From the NCBI RefSeq assembly GCF_021391495.1, contig NZ_CP090063.1, positions 2,046,001-2,110,000 of the forward strand: a stretch of 64,000 nt of DNA. The letters are read 5' to 3'. The notes under the pieces are model-generated. The model searched no databases, was not told where the DNA came from, and saw only the letters and a program-made list of their open reading frames with translations. The stretch's first letter is position 1; every line of letters begins with the position of its first letter. The position numbers were made by a program, and so were the translations under genes. This stretch comes from Amycolatopsis acidiphila. Lineage in GTDB: Bacteria > Actinomycetota > Actinomycetes > Mycobacteriales > Pseudonocardiaceae. Shown piece after piece: positions 25,102 through 34,460 of this stretch.

Positions 25102-27180
25102 TTACAGCAGCTTGTCCAGCGTGATCGGCAGGTCGCGGACGCGCCGTCCGGTCGCGTGGTACACCGCGTTCGCCACCGCGGCCGCCGCGCCGACGATGCC
25201 GATCTCGCCGATTCCCTTGCTGCCCATCGGGTTCACGTACGGGTCGTGCTCGTCGATCCAGTGCGCCTGGATGTCGCCCACGTCGGCGTTCGCGGCGATG
25301 TGGTACTCGGCCAGGTCGTGGTTGACGACGTGCCCGGTGCGCGGGTCCAGCACGCTGTTCTCGTGCAGCGCCATCGACAGCCCCATCGTCATCCCGCCGA
25401 CGAACTGCGACCGCGCCGTGCGCGGGTTGATGATCCGCCCCGCCGCGAACACGCCCAGCATCCGCGGCACCCGCACCTCGGCGGTGTCGGCGTGCACGCG
25501 TGCCTCGACGAACTGCGCGCCGAACGCGTACATCGCGTACCGCTCCATGTCCTCGTTCGGCCCGGCCGTGGCCCCCGCCGCATCGCCGTCGTCCGGATCC
25601 CCGCCGAACTTGTCGCGGAACACCCGCGCCGCCTCGACGATCGCCCAGCCCCAGCTCGCCATGCCCGAGGACCCGCCGGCCACCGGCGCGGTCGGGTACG
25701 CAGTGTCGCCGATCCGGACCTCGACGTCCTCCGGCGGCACGCCCAGCGCGTCCGCCGCGACCTGCGGCAACGCGGTCCACGTGCCGGTGCCCAGGTCGGC
25801 GGCACCGATTTCGGCGATGTACCGCCCTTTCTCGAAGCGGATGTTCGCCTCGGCACCCGCCTTGAAGTACGTCGGGTAGACCGAAGCCGCGACACCGGTG
25901 CCGACGAGCCACCCGTTCTCCCGGCGCACACCCGGCCGGGGATCGCGCTGCGCCCAGCCGAACCGTTCGGCGCCCTCGCGCAGGCACGCGACGAGGTTCC
26001 GGCTGGAGAACGGGTTGCCGGTCTCGGGGTCGCGCTCCGGCTCGTTGCGGATCCGCAGCTCGATCGGGTCCAGGCCCAGCCGCTCGGCGAGCTCGTCCAT
26101 CGCGACCTCGGGCCCGAACATGCCGGGGCACTCACCCGGCGCCCGCATCCACGACGGCACCGGCACGTCGAGCGCGGCCAGGCGGTGGCTCGTGCCGCGG
26201 TTGGGCGAGGCGTACATCATCCGCGCCGCGACAGCGGTCTGCTCCGCGAACTCCTTGATCTTCGAGGTCTGCTCGACGACGTCGAGCGCGAGCGCCGAAA
26301 GCCTGCCCTCGGAGTCGGCGGCGAGCCGCATCCGCTGGATCGTCGGCGTGCGGTACCCGGCGAGCGAGAACATCTGCTGCCGCGTGAGGGCCAGCTTCAC
26401 CGGCCGGTTCTCCACCGCACGCGCGGCGATCGCGGCCAGCACGACGTTCGCGTGCGGCAACCCCTTCGAACCGAAACCGCCGCCGACGTACGGGCAGATC
26501 ACCCGGACCCGCTCCTGGTCGAGCCCGAAGATCTCCGCGATCGCGTCGCGTGCGGGGTGCACGCCCTGCGTCGAGTCCCACAGCGTCAGCGACCAGCCGT
26601 CCCACAGCGCGGTCGTCGCGTGCGGCTCCATCGGGTTGTTGTGCAGCATCGAGGTCGAATAGGTCTCGTCGAGCGTCACCTCGGCGGCGGCCATGGCGGC
26701 GTCCACGTCGCCTTCGCTGGTGTCGGCCGGAAAGCTCGGGTTGACCTTCTCGGGCTTGTACAGGTCCTCGCGGTCGGCGGACAGCTCGGTGTCGTGCGGC
26801 TCCTGCGCGTAGTCGACGCGGATGAGGTCCGCGGCCTCGCGCGCGATCTCCGAGGTCTCCGCGATGACCACTCCGATCAGCTGCCCGCGGAACGCGACGT
26901 CGCGGTCCTGCAGGATCGCGAGCTCCTTGTCCGCCAGGGAGGCCAGCCGCTCGGCCTCGCCCGCGACGATGACCGAGAGCACGCCGTCGAGGTCGCGCGC
27001 CGTCGAGGCGTCGATCGACTCGATCCGGCCGCGGGCGATCGTCGCCTGCACGGGATGGCAGTACGCCGGGCGCTCCACCGGGGTCTCGTAGGCGTACGTC
27101 GCGGTGCCGGTGACCTTGGACCTGCCGTCGCGGCGCGCGGTGTCGAGGCCGATCGCGTGCGGTTCGAGGAGCCCGGTCAT
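25102..27180 (-). CDS. Aldehyde/xanthine dehydrogenase family molybdopterin-binding large subunit (PaoC/YagR-like)
   Basis: 692 residues. It begins with GLDTARRDGRSKVTGTATYAYE, the standard start of the a/b hammerhead domain. The cofactor-binding half follows, with YVGGGFGSKG, the PNRGTSHRL region and RAPGECPGMFGPEVAMDELAERLGLDP. The C-terminal segment GSKGIGEIGIVGAAAAVANAV supplies the Glu near the molybdenum. It oxidises aldehydes or heterocycles using water. ATG 27180 is preferred over ATG 27186 because GGGAGG lies 7 nt upstream. No signal peptide, so cytoplasmic. It is the third gene of the small-FAD-large subunit operon. Confidence 0.88.
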   Translation of the reverse strand: MTGLLEPHAIGLDTARRDGRSKVTGTATYAYETPVERPAYCHPVQATIARGRIESIDASTARDLDGVLSVIVAGEAERLASLADKELAILQDRDVAFRGQLIGVVIAETSEIAREAADLIRVDYAQEPHDTELSADREDLYKPEKVNPSFPADTSEGDVDAAMAAAEVTLDETYSTSMLHNNPMEPHATTALWDGWSLTLWDSTQGVHPARDAIAEIFGLDQERVRVICPYVGGGFGSKGLPHANVVLAAIAARAVENRPVKLALTRQQMFSLAGYRTPTIQRMRLAADSEGRLSALALDVVEQTSKIKEFAEQTAVAARMMYASPNRGTSHRLAALDVPVPSWMRAPGECPGMFGPEVAMDELAERLGLDPIELRIRNEPERDPETGNPFSSRNLVACLREGAERFGWAQRDPRPGVRRENGWLVGTGVAASVYPTYFKAGAEANIRFEKGRYIAEIGAADLGTGTWTALPQVAADALGVPPEDVEVRIGDTAYPTAPVAGGSSGMASWGWAIVEAARVFRDKFGGDPDDGDAAGATAGPNEDMERYAMYAFGAQFVEARVHADTAEVRVPRMLGVFAAGRIINPRTARSQFVGGMTMGLSMALHENSVLDPRTGHVVNHDLAEYHIAANADVGDIQAHWIDEHDPYVNPMGSKGIGEIGIVGAAAAVANAVYHATGRRVRDLPITLDKLL

Positions 27181-28166
27181 GCGCATACCTCCCGGAGGAC
27201 GGCGATGAGCGTGCGGGTGAGCAGCGGGATCTTGAACCCGTTGCCGCCGTCCAGCCCGTCGAGCGGCCGCGCGTCGGCGAGCTCGGCCTCGGCCGCGGCG
27301 CGGAAGCTGTCCTCTGTGGACGGTGCGCCGCGCAGGGTCTCCTCGGCGCGGTGCGCGCGCCACGGTTTGTGCGCGACACCGCCGAACGCGATCCGCACGT
27401 CCCGCACCGTGGCGTCGGCGACCTCCGCCGCTACCGCGACCGAGACCAGCGCGAAGGCGTAGGACGCGCGGTCGCGGACCTTGCGGTAGCGCGACCGCTG
27501 GGCCATCGGCAGCGCGGGCAGGTCGATCGCGGTGATCAACTCGCCGTGCGCCAGTACCGTGTCCCGCTCGGGCGCGTCGCCGGGCAGGCGGTGCAGCTGC
27601 GTGAACGGGATGGTCCGCTCGCCGTCCGGCCCGAGCACGCGAACCTCGGCCTCGAGCGCGGCGAGCGCGACGGCCATGTCGGACGGGTGCGTGGCGATGC
27701 AGTGCTCGGACGCGCCGAGGATCGCGTGGTACCGCGTGTAGCCGCCGAGCGCCGAGCAGCCGCTGCCCGGCTCGCGCTTGTTGCACGGGGTGGTGACGTC
27801 CTGGAAGTACACGCACCTGGTGCGCTGCAACGGGTTTCCGCCCGTAGTCGCCATGTTCCGCAGCTGCCCGCTGGCGCCGGCGAGCAACGCCTGCGCCAGC
27901 ACGGGGTAGCGCTCGCGCACCCGGCGGTCCGCCGCGAGGTCACTGTTGGGCACGGCCGCACCGATCGACAGGCCGCCGTCGCGCTCGGTGATCTCCTTCG
28001 ACGTCAGCGAGCGGACGTCGACCAGGAGACCGGGCTGCGCGACCCCCAGCTTCAGGTGGTCGACGAGATTGGTGCCACCGGCCAGAAAAGTGGCCGCGGG
28101 GTTGCCGGCGACGGTTCGCACGGCCGTCCGGGCGTCGGCGGGCGCCTCGTAGGCGAACGGCTTCAC
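27177..28166 (-). CDS. FAD-binding subunit of the molybdenum aldehyde dehydrogenase (PaoB/YagS-like)
   Basis: 329 residues. FAD-binding features include ATFLAGGTNLVDHLKLG and the ATTGGNPLQRTRC segment. A Cys-bearing stretch from RCVYFQDVTTPCNKREPGSGC resembles the extra 4Fe-4S insertion of the PaoB subgroup of aldehyde oxidoreductases, which separates it from ordinary CoxM proteins. It passes electrons from the Fe-S subunit to the external acceptor. GTG 28166. ATGA and GTGA overlaps on both sides prove translational coupling. Confidence 0.86.
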   Translation of the reverse strand: MKPFAYEAPADARTAVRTVAGNPAATFLAGGTNLVDHLKLGVAQPGLLVDVRSLTSKEITERDGGLSIGAAVPNSDLAADRRVRERYPVLAQALLAGASGQLRNMATTGGNPLQRTRCVYFQDVTTPCNKREPGSGCSALGGYTRYHAILGASEHCIATHPSDMAVALAALEAEVRVLGPDGERTIPFTQLHRLPGDAPERDTVLAHGELITAIDLPALPMAQRSRYRKVRDRASYAFALVSVAVAAEVADATVRDVRIAFGGVAHKPWRAHRAEETLRGAPSTEDSFRAAAEAELADARPLDGLDGGNGFKIPLLTRTLIAVLREVCA

Positions 28167-28657
28167 CGGGCCTCACCGGCCTGCCGCACGGCCGAGACGA
28201 TGTTGACGTACGCGCCACAGCGGCACAGGTTCCCGCTCATCCGCTCCGCGACCTCTTCGCGGGTCAGCTCCGGTTCGGCATCGAGGTCCTCGGTGACGTG
28301 GCTGGGCCAGCCGTTCCCGACCTCGTCGAGCACCGCGGCCGCCGAGCAGATCTGGCCCGGCGTGCAGTACCCGCACTGGAACGCATCCTGGTCGATGAAC
28401 GCCTGCTGCAGCGGATGGGTCAGCCCGGCTGCGGTGACGACCTCCGCGCCGTCGTGGGCGATAGCGAGGGTGAGGCAGGAGAGCACCCGCCTGCCGTCGA
28501 GCAGGACCGTGCAGGCGCCGCACTGCCCGTGGTCGCAGCCCTTCTTCGGGCTCAGGTTCCCAACCCGCTCGCGCAGGGCGTCCAGCAGGGTCGTGCGGGG
28601 ATCGATCGGGATCCGGCGCTCCGCACCGTCCACGCGCAGCGTTGTCGAGGCCTCCAT
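28163..28657 (-). CDS. (2Fe-2S)-binding small subunit of the molybdenum aldehyde dehydrogenase (PaoA/YagT-like)
   Basis: 164 residues. The plant-type ferredoxin domain has GCDHGQCGACTVLLDG plus a downstream Cys; the second helical domain has QCGYCTPGQ and NLCRCGAY. Together they hold two 2Fe-2S clusters. Unlike E. coli PaoA it has no Tat signal, so the enzyme is cytoplasmic. First gene of the operon; ATG 28657. The divergent crotonase gene begins 48 bp away. Confidence 0.9.
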   Translation of the reverse strand: MEASTTLRVDGAERRIPIDPRTTLLDALRERVGNLSPKKGCDHGQCGACTVLLDGRRVLSCLTLAIAHDGAEVVTAAGLTHPLQQAFIDQDAFQCGYCTPGQICSAAAVLDEVGNGWPSHVTEDLDAEPELTREEVAERMSGNLCRCGAYVNIVSAVRQAGEAR

Positions 28658-28705
28658 CCCGGAGGCCTACCCGTGCTGGTCGGCAGCAAACCCTAGGCTG
28701 CGAAG

Positions 28706-29476
28706 GTGACGACACTCGATCTCGAACCGTCCGGGCTCGCCGTGCTGACGATCGACGCCGGACCGCTGAACCTCTACACCCCCGAACTGCACGAGGACCT
28801 CGACGCCGCGCTCGACCGGCTGCCCGCGGACACGCGAGCCCTGCTGATCCGGGCCGACGGCAAGATCGTCAGTGGCGGGGTCGACGTCGGGCAGTTCGCC
28901 GCACAGGAAAGCCCCGAACAGGCGAAGGTCCTGTTCGACCGGATGCTGACGCTGCCGGACCGGATCGCCGCACTGGAGTTCCCGACGGTGTTCGCCGCGC
29001 ACGCGCTGTGCCTGACCTGGGCTTTCGAGCTCGCAGTCGCCTGCGACATCATCCTCGCCGCGGAGCGCGCGAGCTTCGGGCTGGTCGAGAAGGTCGTGGG
29101 GCTGACCCCGACCATGGGCGGCACCCAGCGGCTCGCCGCGCGGGCCGGCGTCGGGCGTGCCAAGGAGTTCGTGATGACCGGCGAGCGCTACCCGGCGGCG
29201 ACGCTGGAGCGGTGGAACGTCGTGAACCGGGTGCTGCCCGACGAGGGGTTCGACGACGCGGCCCGCGCGTTCGCCGCGTCGCTCGCCGAAGGTCCGACGA
29301 GGGCGCACGCCGCGACCAAGCGCGTGCTCGACCACTTCCAGCACGGCGGCGTGCCCGAGGCCAACGCGCACATCACCACGATCGCGGCCGACCTCTACCG
29401 GACCGAGGACCTGCGCTCGGCCGTGCGGTCGTTCCTCGCCGAGGGCCCCGGCAAGGCGACCTTCACCGGCCGCTGA
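28706..29476 (+). CDS. Enoyl-CoA hydratase/isomerase (crotonase) family protein with unusual oxyanion region
   Basis: 256 residues of crotonase fold. ADGKIVSGGVDVGQFA corresponds to the first oxyanion loop, and SFGLVEKVVGLTPTMGGTQRLAARAG to the conserved helix with the catalytic Glu. The second oxyanion element, normally GxAxGGGxE, reads AHALCLTWAFELAVACD: the glycines are replaced by bulky residues. The protein may therefore not be a standard hydratase. GTG 28706. It is divergent from the aldehyde dehydrogenase operon and overlaps the convergent TetR gene by 14 bp. Confidence 0.75.
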   Translation: MTTLDLEPSGLAVLTIDAGPLNLYTPELHEDLDAALDRLPADTRALLIRADGKIVSGGVDVGQFAAQESPEQAKVLFDRMLTLPDRIAALEFPTVFAAHALCLTWAFELAVACDIILAAERASFGLVEKVVGLTPTMGGTQRLAARAGVGRAKEFVMTGERYPAATLERWNVVNRVLPDEGFDDAARAFAASLAEGPTRAHAATKRVLDHFQHGGVPEANAHITTIAADLYRTEDLRSAVRSFLAEGPGKATFTGR

Positions 29477-30086
29477 CGTCGTACGCGGCCAGGAAGACCC
29501 GGGCCCCCGCGTCGGCGAACCGCTCCAGTTCGCGCGGCGCAGGAGTGTCCGCGAACATCGCCTCGTCCAGCGGCTGGCCCAGGACCAGGAACGCGAAGTG
29601 CCCGGCCGCGAGCCGGGGGTCGTCGACCGCCAGCAGGCCGCGCTCGGCCAGCCGCGCGAAGCAGTCGGCGAGCCGCGTCAGCGTGCCGCCGATGGCGCGG
29701 TCGTAGTAGCCGCGGGTCAGCGCAGGCAGCCGCCCGGACTCGCCGATGATCAGCCGGCGTAGCTGCACGACCTGGGGCTGCAGGACGGCGACGAGGTACT
29801 GGCGGGCGAGCGCGTGCAGGTCGTGTGCCAGGTCCGTGGTCTCGGCCAGCGACCTGATCTCCTCGCCGAACGGCTCGGCCACCCGCTCCAGCGTGCCCTG
29901 GATGATCTCGCCGAACAGCGTCTCCTTGTCGGCGAAGTGCTTGTAGACGGTCTGCTTCGACACCGCCGCCTTCGCCGCGACCTCGTCCATGCTCGTGCCC
30001 TGGTAGCCCTTCGCGAGGAAAAGCTCGGCGGCGGCGCCCAGGATCGACTGGTGTTTGCGGGCGGATCTGGTCAGCTCCTCGGTCAC
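29463..30086 (-). CDS. TetR family transcriptional regulator
   Basis: 207 residues. The HTH is ILGAAAELFLAKGYQGTSMDEVAAKAAVSKQTVYKHFADKETLF, the AcrR-like type with the YKHF recognition helix. The ligand domain is Leu-rich. GTG 30086 lies 8 bp from a perfect 21-bp palindrome at 30095-30115 in the divergent gap with the DUF1905 gene, so it likely controls that gene and itself. Its 3' end overlaps the crotonase gene. Confidence 0.88.
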   Translation of the reverse strand: MTEELTRSARKHQSILGAAAELFLAKGYQGTSMDEVAAKAAVSKQTVYKHFADKETLFGEIIQGTLERVAEPFGEEIRSLAETTDLAHDLHALARQYLVAVLQPQVVQLRRLIIGESGRLPALTRGYYDRAIGGTLTRLADCFARLAERGLLAVDDPRLAAGHFAFLVLGQPLDEAMFADTPAPRELERFADAGARVFLAAYDVSGR

Positions 30087-30094
30087 GGGTCTAC

Positions 30095-30115
30095 AGTACT
30101 GGACCGTCCAGTACT
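30095..30115. promoter_or_regulatory. Perfect TetR operator
   Basis: Ten-base arms AGTACTGGAC and GTCCAGTACT are perfectly inverted around a single central C. The site sits in the 45-bp gap between the divergent TetR (29463-30086) and DUF1905 (30132) genes, leaving no doubt about its symmetry. Binding by the adjacent TetR is inferred. Confidence 0.82.
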
Positions 30116-30131
30116 AACAGAGGGAGACGCC

Positions 30132-30581
30132 ATGAAGTTCCGTGCCGAGCTCGAGCTCAACGGCAAGACCGCCACCGGGATCCAGGTGCCGGACGAGGTG
30201 GTGGGCGAGCTGGGGTCCAAGCGCCCCGCGGTGCGCGTGACGATCAACGCCCGGCACACCTACCGCAGCACGGTCGCGTCGATGGGCGGGCGGTACCTGC
30301 TGCCGGTCAGCGCCGAGCACAGACAGGCGGCCGGCGTCGCGGCGGGCGACGAGGTGGAGGTCGAGCTGGTGGCGGACACGGCGCCCCGGGAGGTGACGGT
30401 GCCGGCGGACCTCGCCGCCGAGCTGGGCAAGGACGAGACGGCGAAGAAGTTCTTCGACGGGTTGTCCTACAGCCACCAGCGCGCCTACGTGCAGTGGATC
30501 GAGGACGCGAAGAAGGCCGAGACCCGCCAGCGGCGGGTGGGCCAGGCGGCCGAGATGCTGCGCGAAGGCCGCCGCCGATAA
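30132..30581 (+). CDS. DUF1905/YdeI (OmpD-associated) domain protein
   Basis: 149 residues. The N-terminal half (about 1-95) is a DUF1905 beta-barrel-like module (FRAELELNGKTATGIQVPDEVV; GGRYLLPVS). The C-terminal half contains the YdeI-like helix FFDGLSYSHQRAYVQWIEDAKKAETRQRR. Such proteins are widespread, of unknown biochemical role, and often TetR-regulated. AGGGAGACGCC precedes the ATG. Confidence 0.8.
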   Translation: MKFRAELELNGKTATGIQVPDEVVGELGSKRPAVRVTINARHTYRSTVASMGGRYLLPVSAEHRQAAGVAAGDEVEVELVADTAPREVTVPADLAAELGKDETAKKFFDGLSYSHQRAYVQWIEDAKKAETRQRRVGQAAEMLREGRRR

Positions 30582-30661
30582 TTTCTCACCGACGATGTCG
30601 AGAACCTCGCGCCCGCTCCGACCACTTCGCGAGAGGATGCCGGAGACGAAGGAGCGAGACC

Positions 30662-31026
30662 ATGAAATACCTGCTCATCATGCACATGAACCCCCGGATC
30701 TGGGAGTCGCTGACCGAGGCCGAGCGCCAGTCGGTGATGGAGGGGCACGGGAAGTTCATCGAGACGATCCGCGAGTCGGGCGAGCTCGTCAGCACCGAGG
30801 CGCTGGGCGACCCGTCGGCGAGCGCGGTCGTGCGGGTGCGCGACGGGGCACCGGTCGTGACCGACGGGCCGTACCTGGAGACGAAGGAGTACCTGGGCGG
30901 GTACTACCTCGTCGACGTCGAGAACAAGGAACGCGCGTACGAGCTGGCGGCGCTGATCCCGGACGCGTCCGTCGACGGGCTCGGCATCGAGGTGCGGCCG
31001 GTGATGTTCTCGGCCGGCATGGAGAT

Positions 31027-31030
<4 letters not shown>
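30662..31030 (+). CDS. YCII-related DGPF-domain protein, partner of the ECF42 sigma factor
   Basis: 122 residues. The start MKYLLIMHMNP and the motif VVTDGPYLETKEYLGGYYLVD (DGPF-type) identify the family. DGPF proteins occur almost always next to ECF42 sigma factors, as here, where the sigma gene starts inside the stop codon (GTGA overlap). GACGAAGGAGCGAGACC precedes the ATG. The biochemical function is unknown; it may signal to the sigma factor. Confidence 0.85.
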
Positions 31031-32238
<1,208 letters not shown>

Positions 32239-32262
32239 TTGCCGGCGCCCGCCGCCGAGCGC

Positions 32263-32727
32263 TCAGGCCTTCGCGAGCCACGGGTAGCGTGCCGTGTCCT
32301 TGCCCGCGTAGTCCGGGTCCAGGTAGACGAACACCCGCTGGATCTTCCAGTCGCGGATCTCGAACACGTCGCACCACCGGCCCGCGCCCCAGTCGGGCAC
32401 GCCCGCGCGCCAGGGGCCGTCCTGGTGCTCGCCATAGCTGGTGCCCTCCACGACGACCGTGTCCGAGCCGGAGAAGATCCAGTTGAAGGTCGCGTAGTCG
32501 TGCCGGATCGCGCGGATCGTGCCGCCCACGTCGCCGAACAGCTTCCCGATCTCCGCCTTGCCGTTCGCCAGGCCCCACTTGGGGAAGCACGCCTGCGCGT
32601 CCTCGGCGAACAGGTCGAGGATCCCGCCGCCGCCGCTCGTGACACCACCGTTGTCGAAGGCCTTCAGGTACTCCAGTGCGACCGACTTCCGTTGCTCGTC
32701 GGTCATGGTCTGGGTCGACAGCGCCAT
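32263..32727 (-). CDS. SnoaL-like/NTF2-fold protein
   Basis: 154 residues: an N-terminal helix (DEQRKSVALEYLKAFDNGG), then the cone-shaped beta-sheet pattern of NTF2-like proteins, with LDLFAEDAQACFPKWG, GPWRAGVP and WCDVFEIRDWKIQRVFVYLDPDYAG. Members include polyketide cyclases and ketosteroid isomerase-like enzymes; the substrate is unknown. ATG 32727 is chosen because GAAGGAG lies 7 nt upstream. It converges with the ECF42 gene. Confidence 0.75.
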   Translation of the reverse strand: MALSTQTMTDEQRKSVALEYLKAFDNGGVTSGGGGILDLFAEDAQACFPKWGLANGKAEIGKLFGDVGGTIRAIRHDYATFNWIFSGSDTVVVEGTSYGEHQDGPWRAGVPDWGAGRWCDVFEIRDWKIQRVFVYLDPDYAGKDTARYPWLAKA

Positions 32728-32820
32728 CGCTGACTCCTTCCGCCGCTGCGACGGTAACCCGATCTCCTCGCGGCGGACAGGTTCTTGACAGGATGCGGCT
32801 CGCCCAGGCAGTCTGCTGGA

Positions 32821-32844
32821 CCACTGACCTAGTGGACTAGTGGA
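32821..32844. promoter_or_regulatory. Repeat cluster upstream of the MHS transporter
   Basis: CCACT-gacct-AGTGG (32821-32835), followed by overlapping direct repeats CTAGTGGA CTAGTGGA. This compact symmetric cluster, 19 bp before the MHS transporter start, looks like a regulator site, but no local regulator gene is obvious. Confidence 0.35.
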
Positions 32845-32862
32845 TGAGCCAATGGAGGCGAT

Positions 32863-34185
32863 ATGCCGCGCACGCCCAGTCCTGTCCGCACGCACCGCCG
32901 CCGGGCCGTCGTCGCCAGTACCGTCGGCACGACGATCGAGTGGTACGACTTCTTCCTCTACGGCACCATCGCCGCACTCGTGTTCCCGAAGCTGTTCTTC
33001 CCCACCGGATCCGCGGGCGCGGGCGTGCTCGAATCGTTCGGCACGCTGTTCGTCGGTTTCGCGGCGCGGCCGGTCGGTGCCGCGATCTTCGGCCACTACG
33101 GCGACCGCGTCGGCCGCAAGGCCACCCTGGTCACCACGCTCCTGCTGATGGGCATCGCCACGGTGCTCGTCGGCGTCCTGCCCGGCTACGCGGCGATCGG
33201 CCCGGCCGCGCCCGTCCTGCTGACCCTCCTGCGCGTCGTGCAGGGCATCGGCGTCGGCGGCGAGTGGGGCGGCTCGGTGCTGATGGCGATGGAATGGGGC
33301 GGCAAGGGCCGCCGCGGTTTCCTCGCCAGCCTGCCCCAGCTCGGCGTGCCGCTCGGCCTGCTGCTCTCGACCGCGGCGGTCAGCGCGTGCACCGCGCTCA
33401 GCGGCGGCGGGTTCGAGAGCTGGGGCTGGCGGGTGCCGTTCCTGCTCAGCATCGTGCTCATCGGGATCGGCCTGTGGGTGCGGCTGAAGGTGCTGGAGAG
33501 CCCGGAGTTCGCGGAGGTCAAGCGCACCGTCGCGGTCGAGCGGCGGCCCGTGCTGACCGCCATCCGCCGCCATCCCAGGGAAATTCTCACCTCGGCGTTC
33601 GTGCGGTTGTCCGAGCAGGCGCCGTTCTACCTGTTCATCACGTTCGTGCTCACCTACGGCACCAAGGAACTGGCCCTGCCGCGGACCCAGCTGCTCGACG
33701 ACACCATGATCGCGGCGGGCGTCGGGCTGGTGAGCGTGCCGCTGTTCGGGCACCTGTCGGACCGCTTCGGGCGCCGGCTCGTCTACGGCGCCGGCATCGT
33801 GTGCACCGGGCTCTACGCCTTCCCGTACTTCGGGTTGCTCGACACCCGGTCCGCCGGGCTGGTCCTGCTGGCCATCGTGGTCTCGCTGATCGTGCACGAC
33901 CTGCAGTACGGGCCGCAGGGCGCGCTGATCGCCGAGAGCTTCGGCACCAGCGTGCGTTACAGCGGGGCCGGGATCGGCTACCAGCTCGCGTCCGTCATCG
34001 CCGGGGGACCGGCGCCGCTGATCGCCGCCGCGGTCCTGCAGCACACCGGTTCCAGCACGGGGATCAGCTGGTACATCGTCGGCTGCGCGGTGGTGTCGCT
34101 GGCCGCGCTGATCCTCATGCCCCGGCGCGAGGCTGCCGGGGAGAGCGCTGCCACCGAGACGGCGGCGGCGCGCGCGGCGGGATAG
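32863..34185 (+). CDS. MFS transporter, metabolite:H+ symporter (MHS) family
   Basis: 440 residues, 12 predicted helices. The start STVGTTIEWYDFFLYGT is the MHS (KgtP/ShiA/ProP-type) hallmark. Also visible are the loop 2-3 motif GHYGDRVGRKATL and QGIGVGGEWGGSVLMAMEW. Such proteins import dicarboxylates, shikimate, proline/betaine or aromatic acids with protons. GGAGGCGAT precedes the ATG. A repeat cluster lies just upstream. Confidence 0.87.
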   Translation: MPRTPSPVRTHRRRAVVASTVGTTIEWYDFFLYGTIAALVFPKLFFPTGSAGAGVLESFGTLFVGFAARPVGAAIFGHYGDRVGRKATLVTTLLLMGIATVLVGVLPGYAAIGPAAPVLLTLLRVVQGIGVGGEWGGSVLMAMEWGGKGRRGFLASLPQLGVPLGLLLSTAAVSACTALSGGGFESWGWRVPFLLSIVLIGIGLWVRLKVLESPEFAEVKRTVAVERRPVLTAIRRHPREILTSAFVRLSEQAPFYLFITFVLTYGTKELALPRTQLLDDTMIAAGVGLVSVPLFGHLSDRFGRRLVYGAGIVCTGLYAFPYFGLLDTRSAGLVLLAIVVSLIVHDLQYGPQGALIAESFGTSVRYSGAGIGYQLASVIAGGPAPLIAAAVLQHTGSSTGISWYIVGCAVVSLAALILMPRREAAGESAATETAAARAAG

Positions 34186-34214
34186 GAATTCGTCCTTCGG
34201 GGTATTGCTCGGCC

Positions 34215-34460
34215 ATGATGAAGGTGACCGCAGCTGATCTCAGGGCCCTCCTTCAGTCCGGAGCGGGCACGAACCTCGTCCTGGAAGGCGGGCAGGTCCT
34301 CGTCGTACCGCCCGGACAGGCCGCCGAGCACGAAGGCGCGCTGACCGTGGCGTCGTGGGAGGACGTGCGCCGACGGCTGGGTGACGACGCACAGGACGAG
34401 CGGGCGCTCCAGGAGCAGGCGGAGATCCTGACCACCGAGATCACCGAGCTGGGTGCGTGA
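34215..34460 (+). CDS. Small hypothetical protein upstream of an MFS gene
   Basis: 81 residues. The N-terminal part resembles a small beta module (GTNLVLEGGQVLVVPPGQA); the C-terminal part is a charged helix (DVRRRLGDDAQDERALQEQAEIL). No known domain recognised. Its stop overlaps the following MFS gene (GTGA), so they are translated together. GGGTAT at 34200-34205 lies just upstream and could be a SigB-like -10, with only a weak -35. Confidence 0.55.
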   Translation: MMKVTAADLRALLQSGAGTNLVLEGGQVLVVPPGQAAEHEGALTVASWEDVRRRLGDDAQDERALQEQAEILTTEITELGA

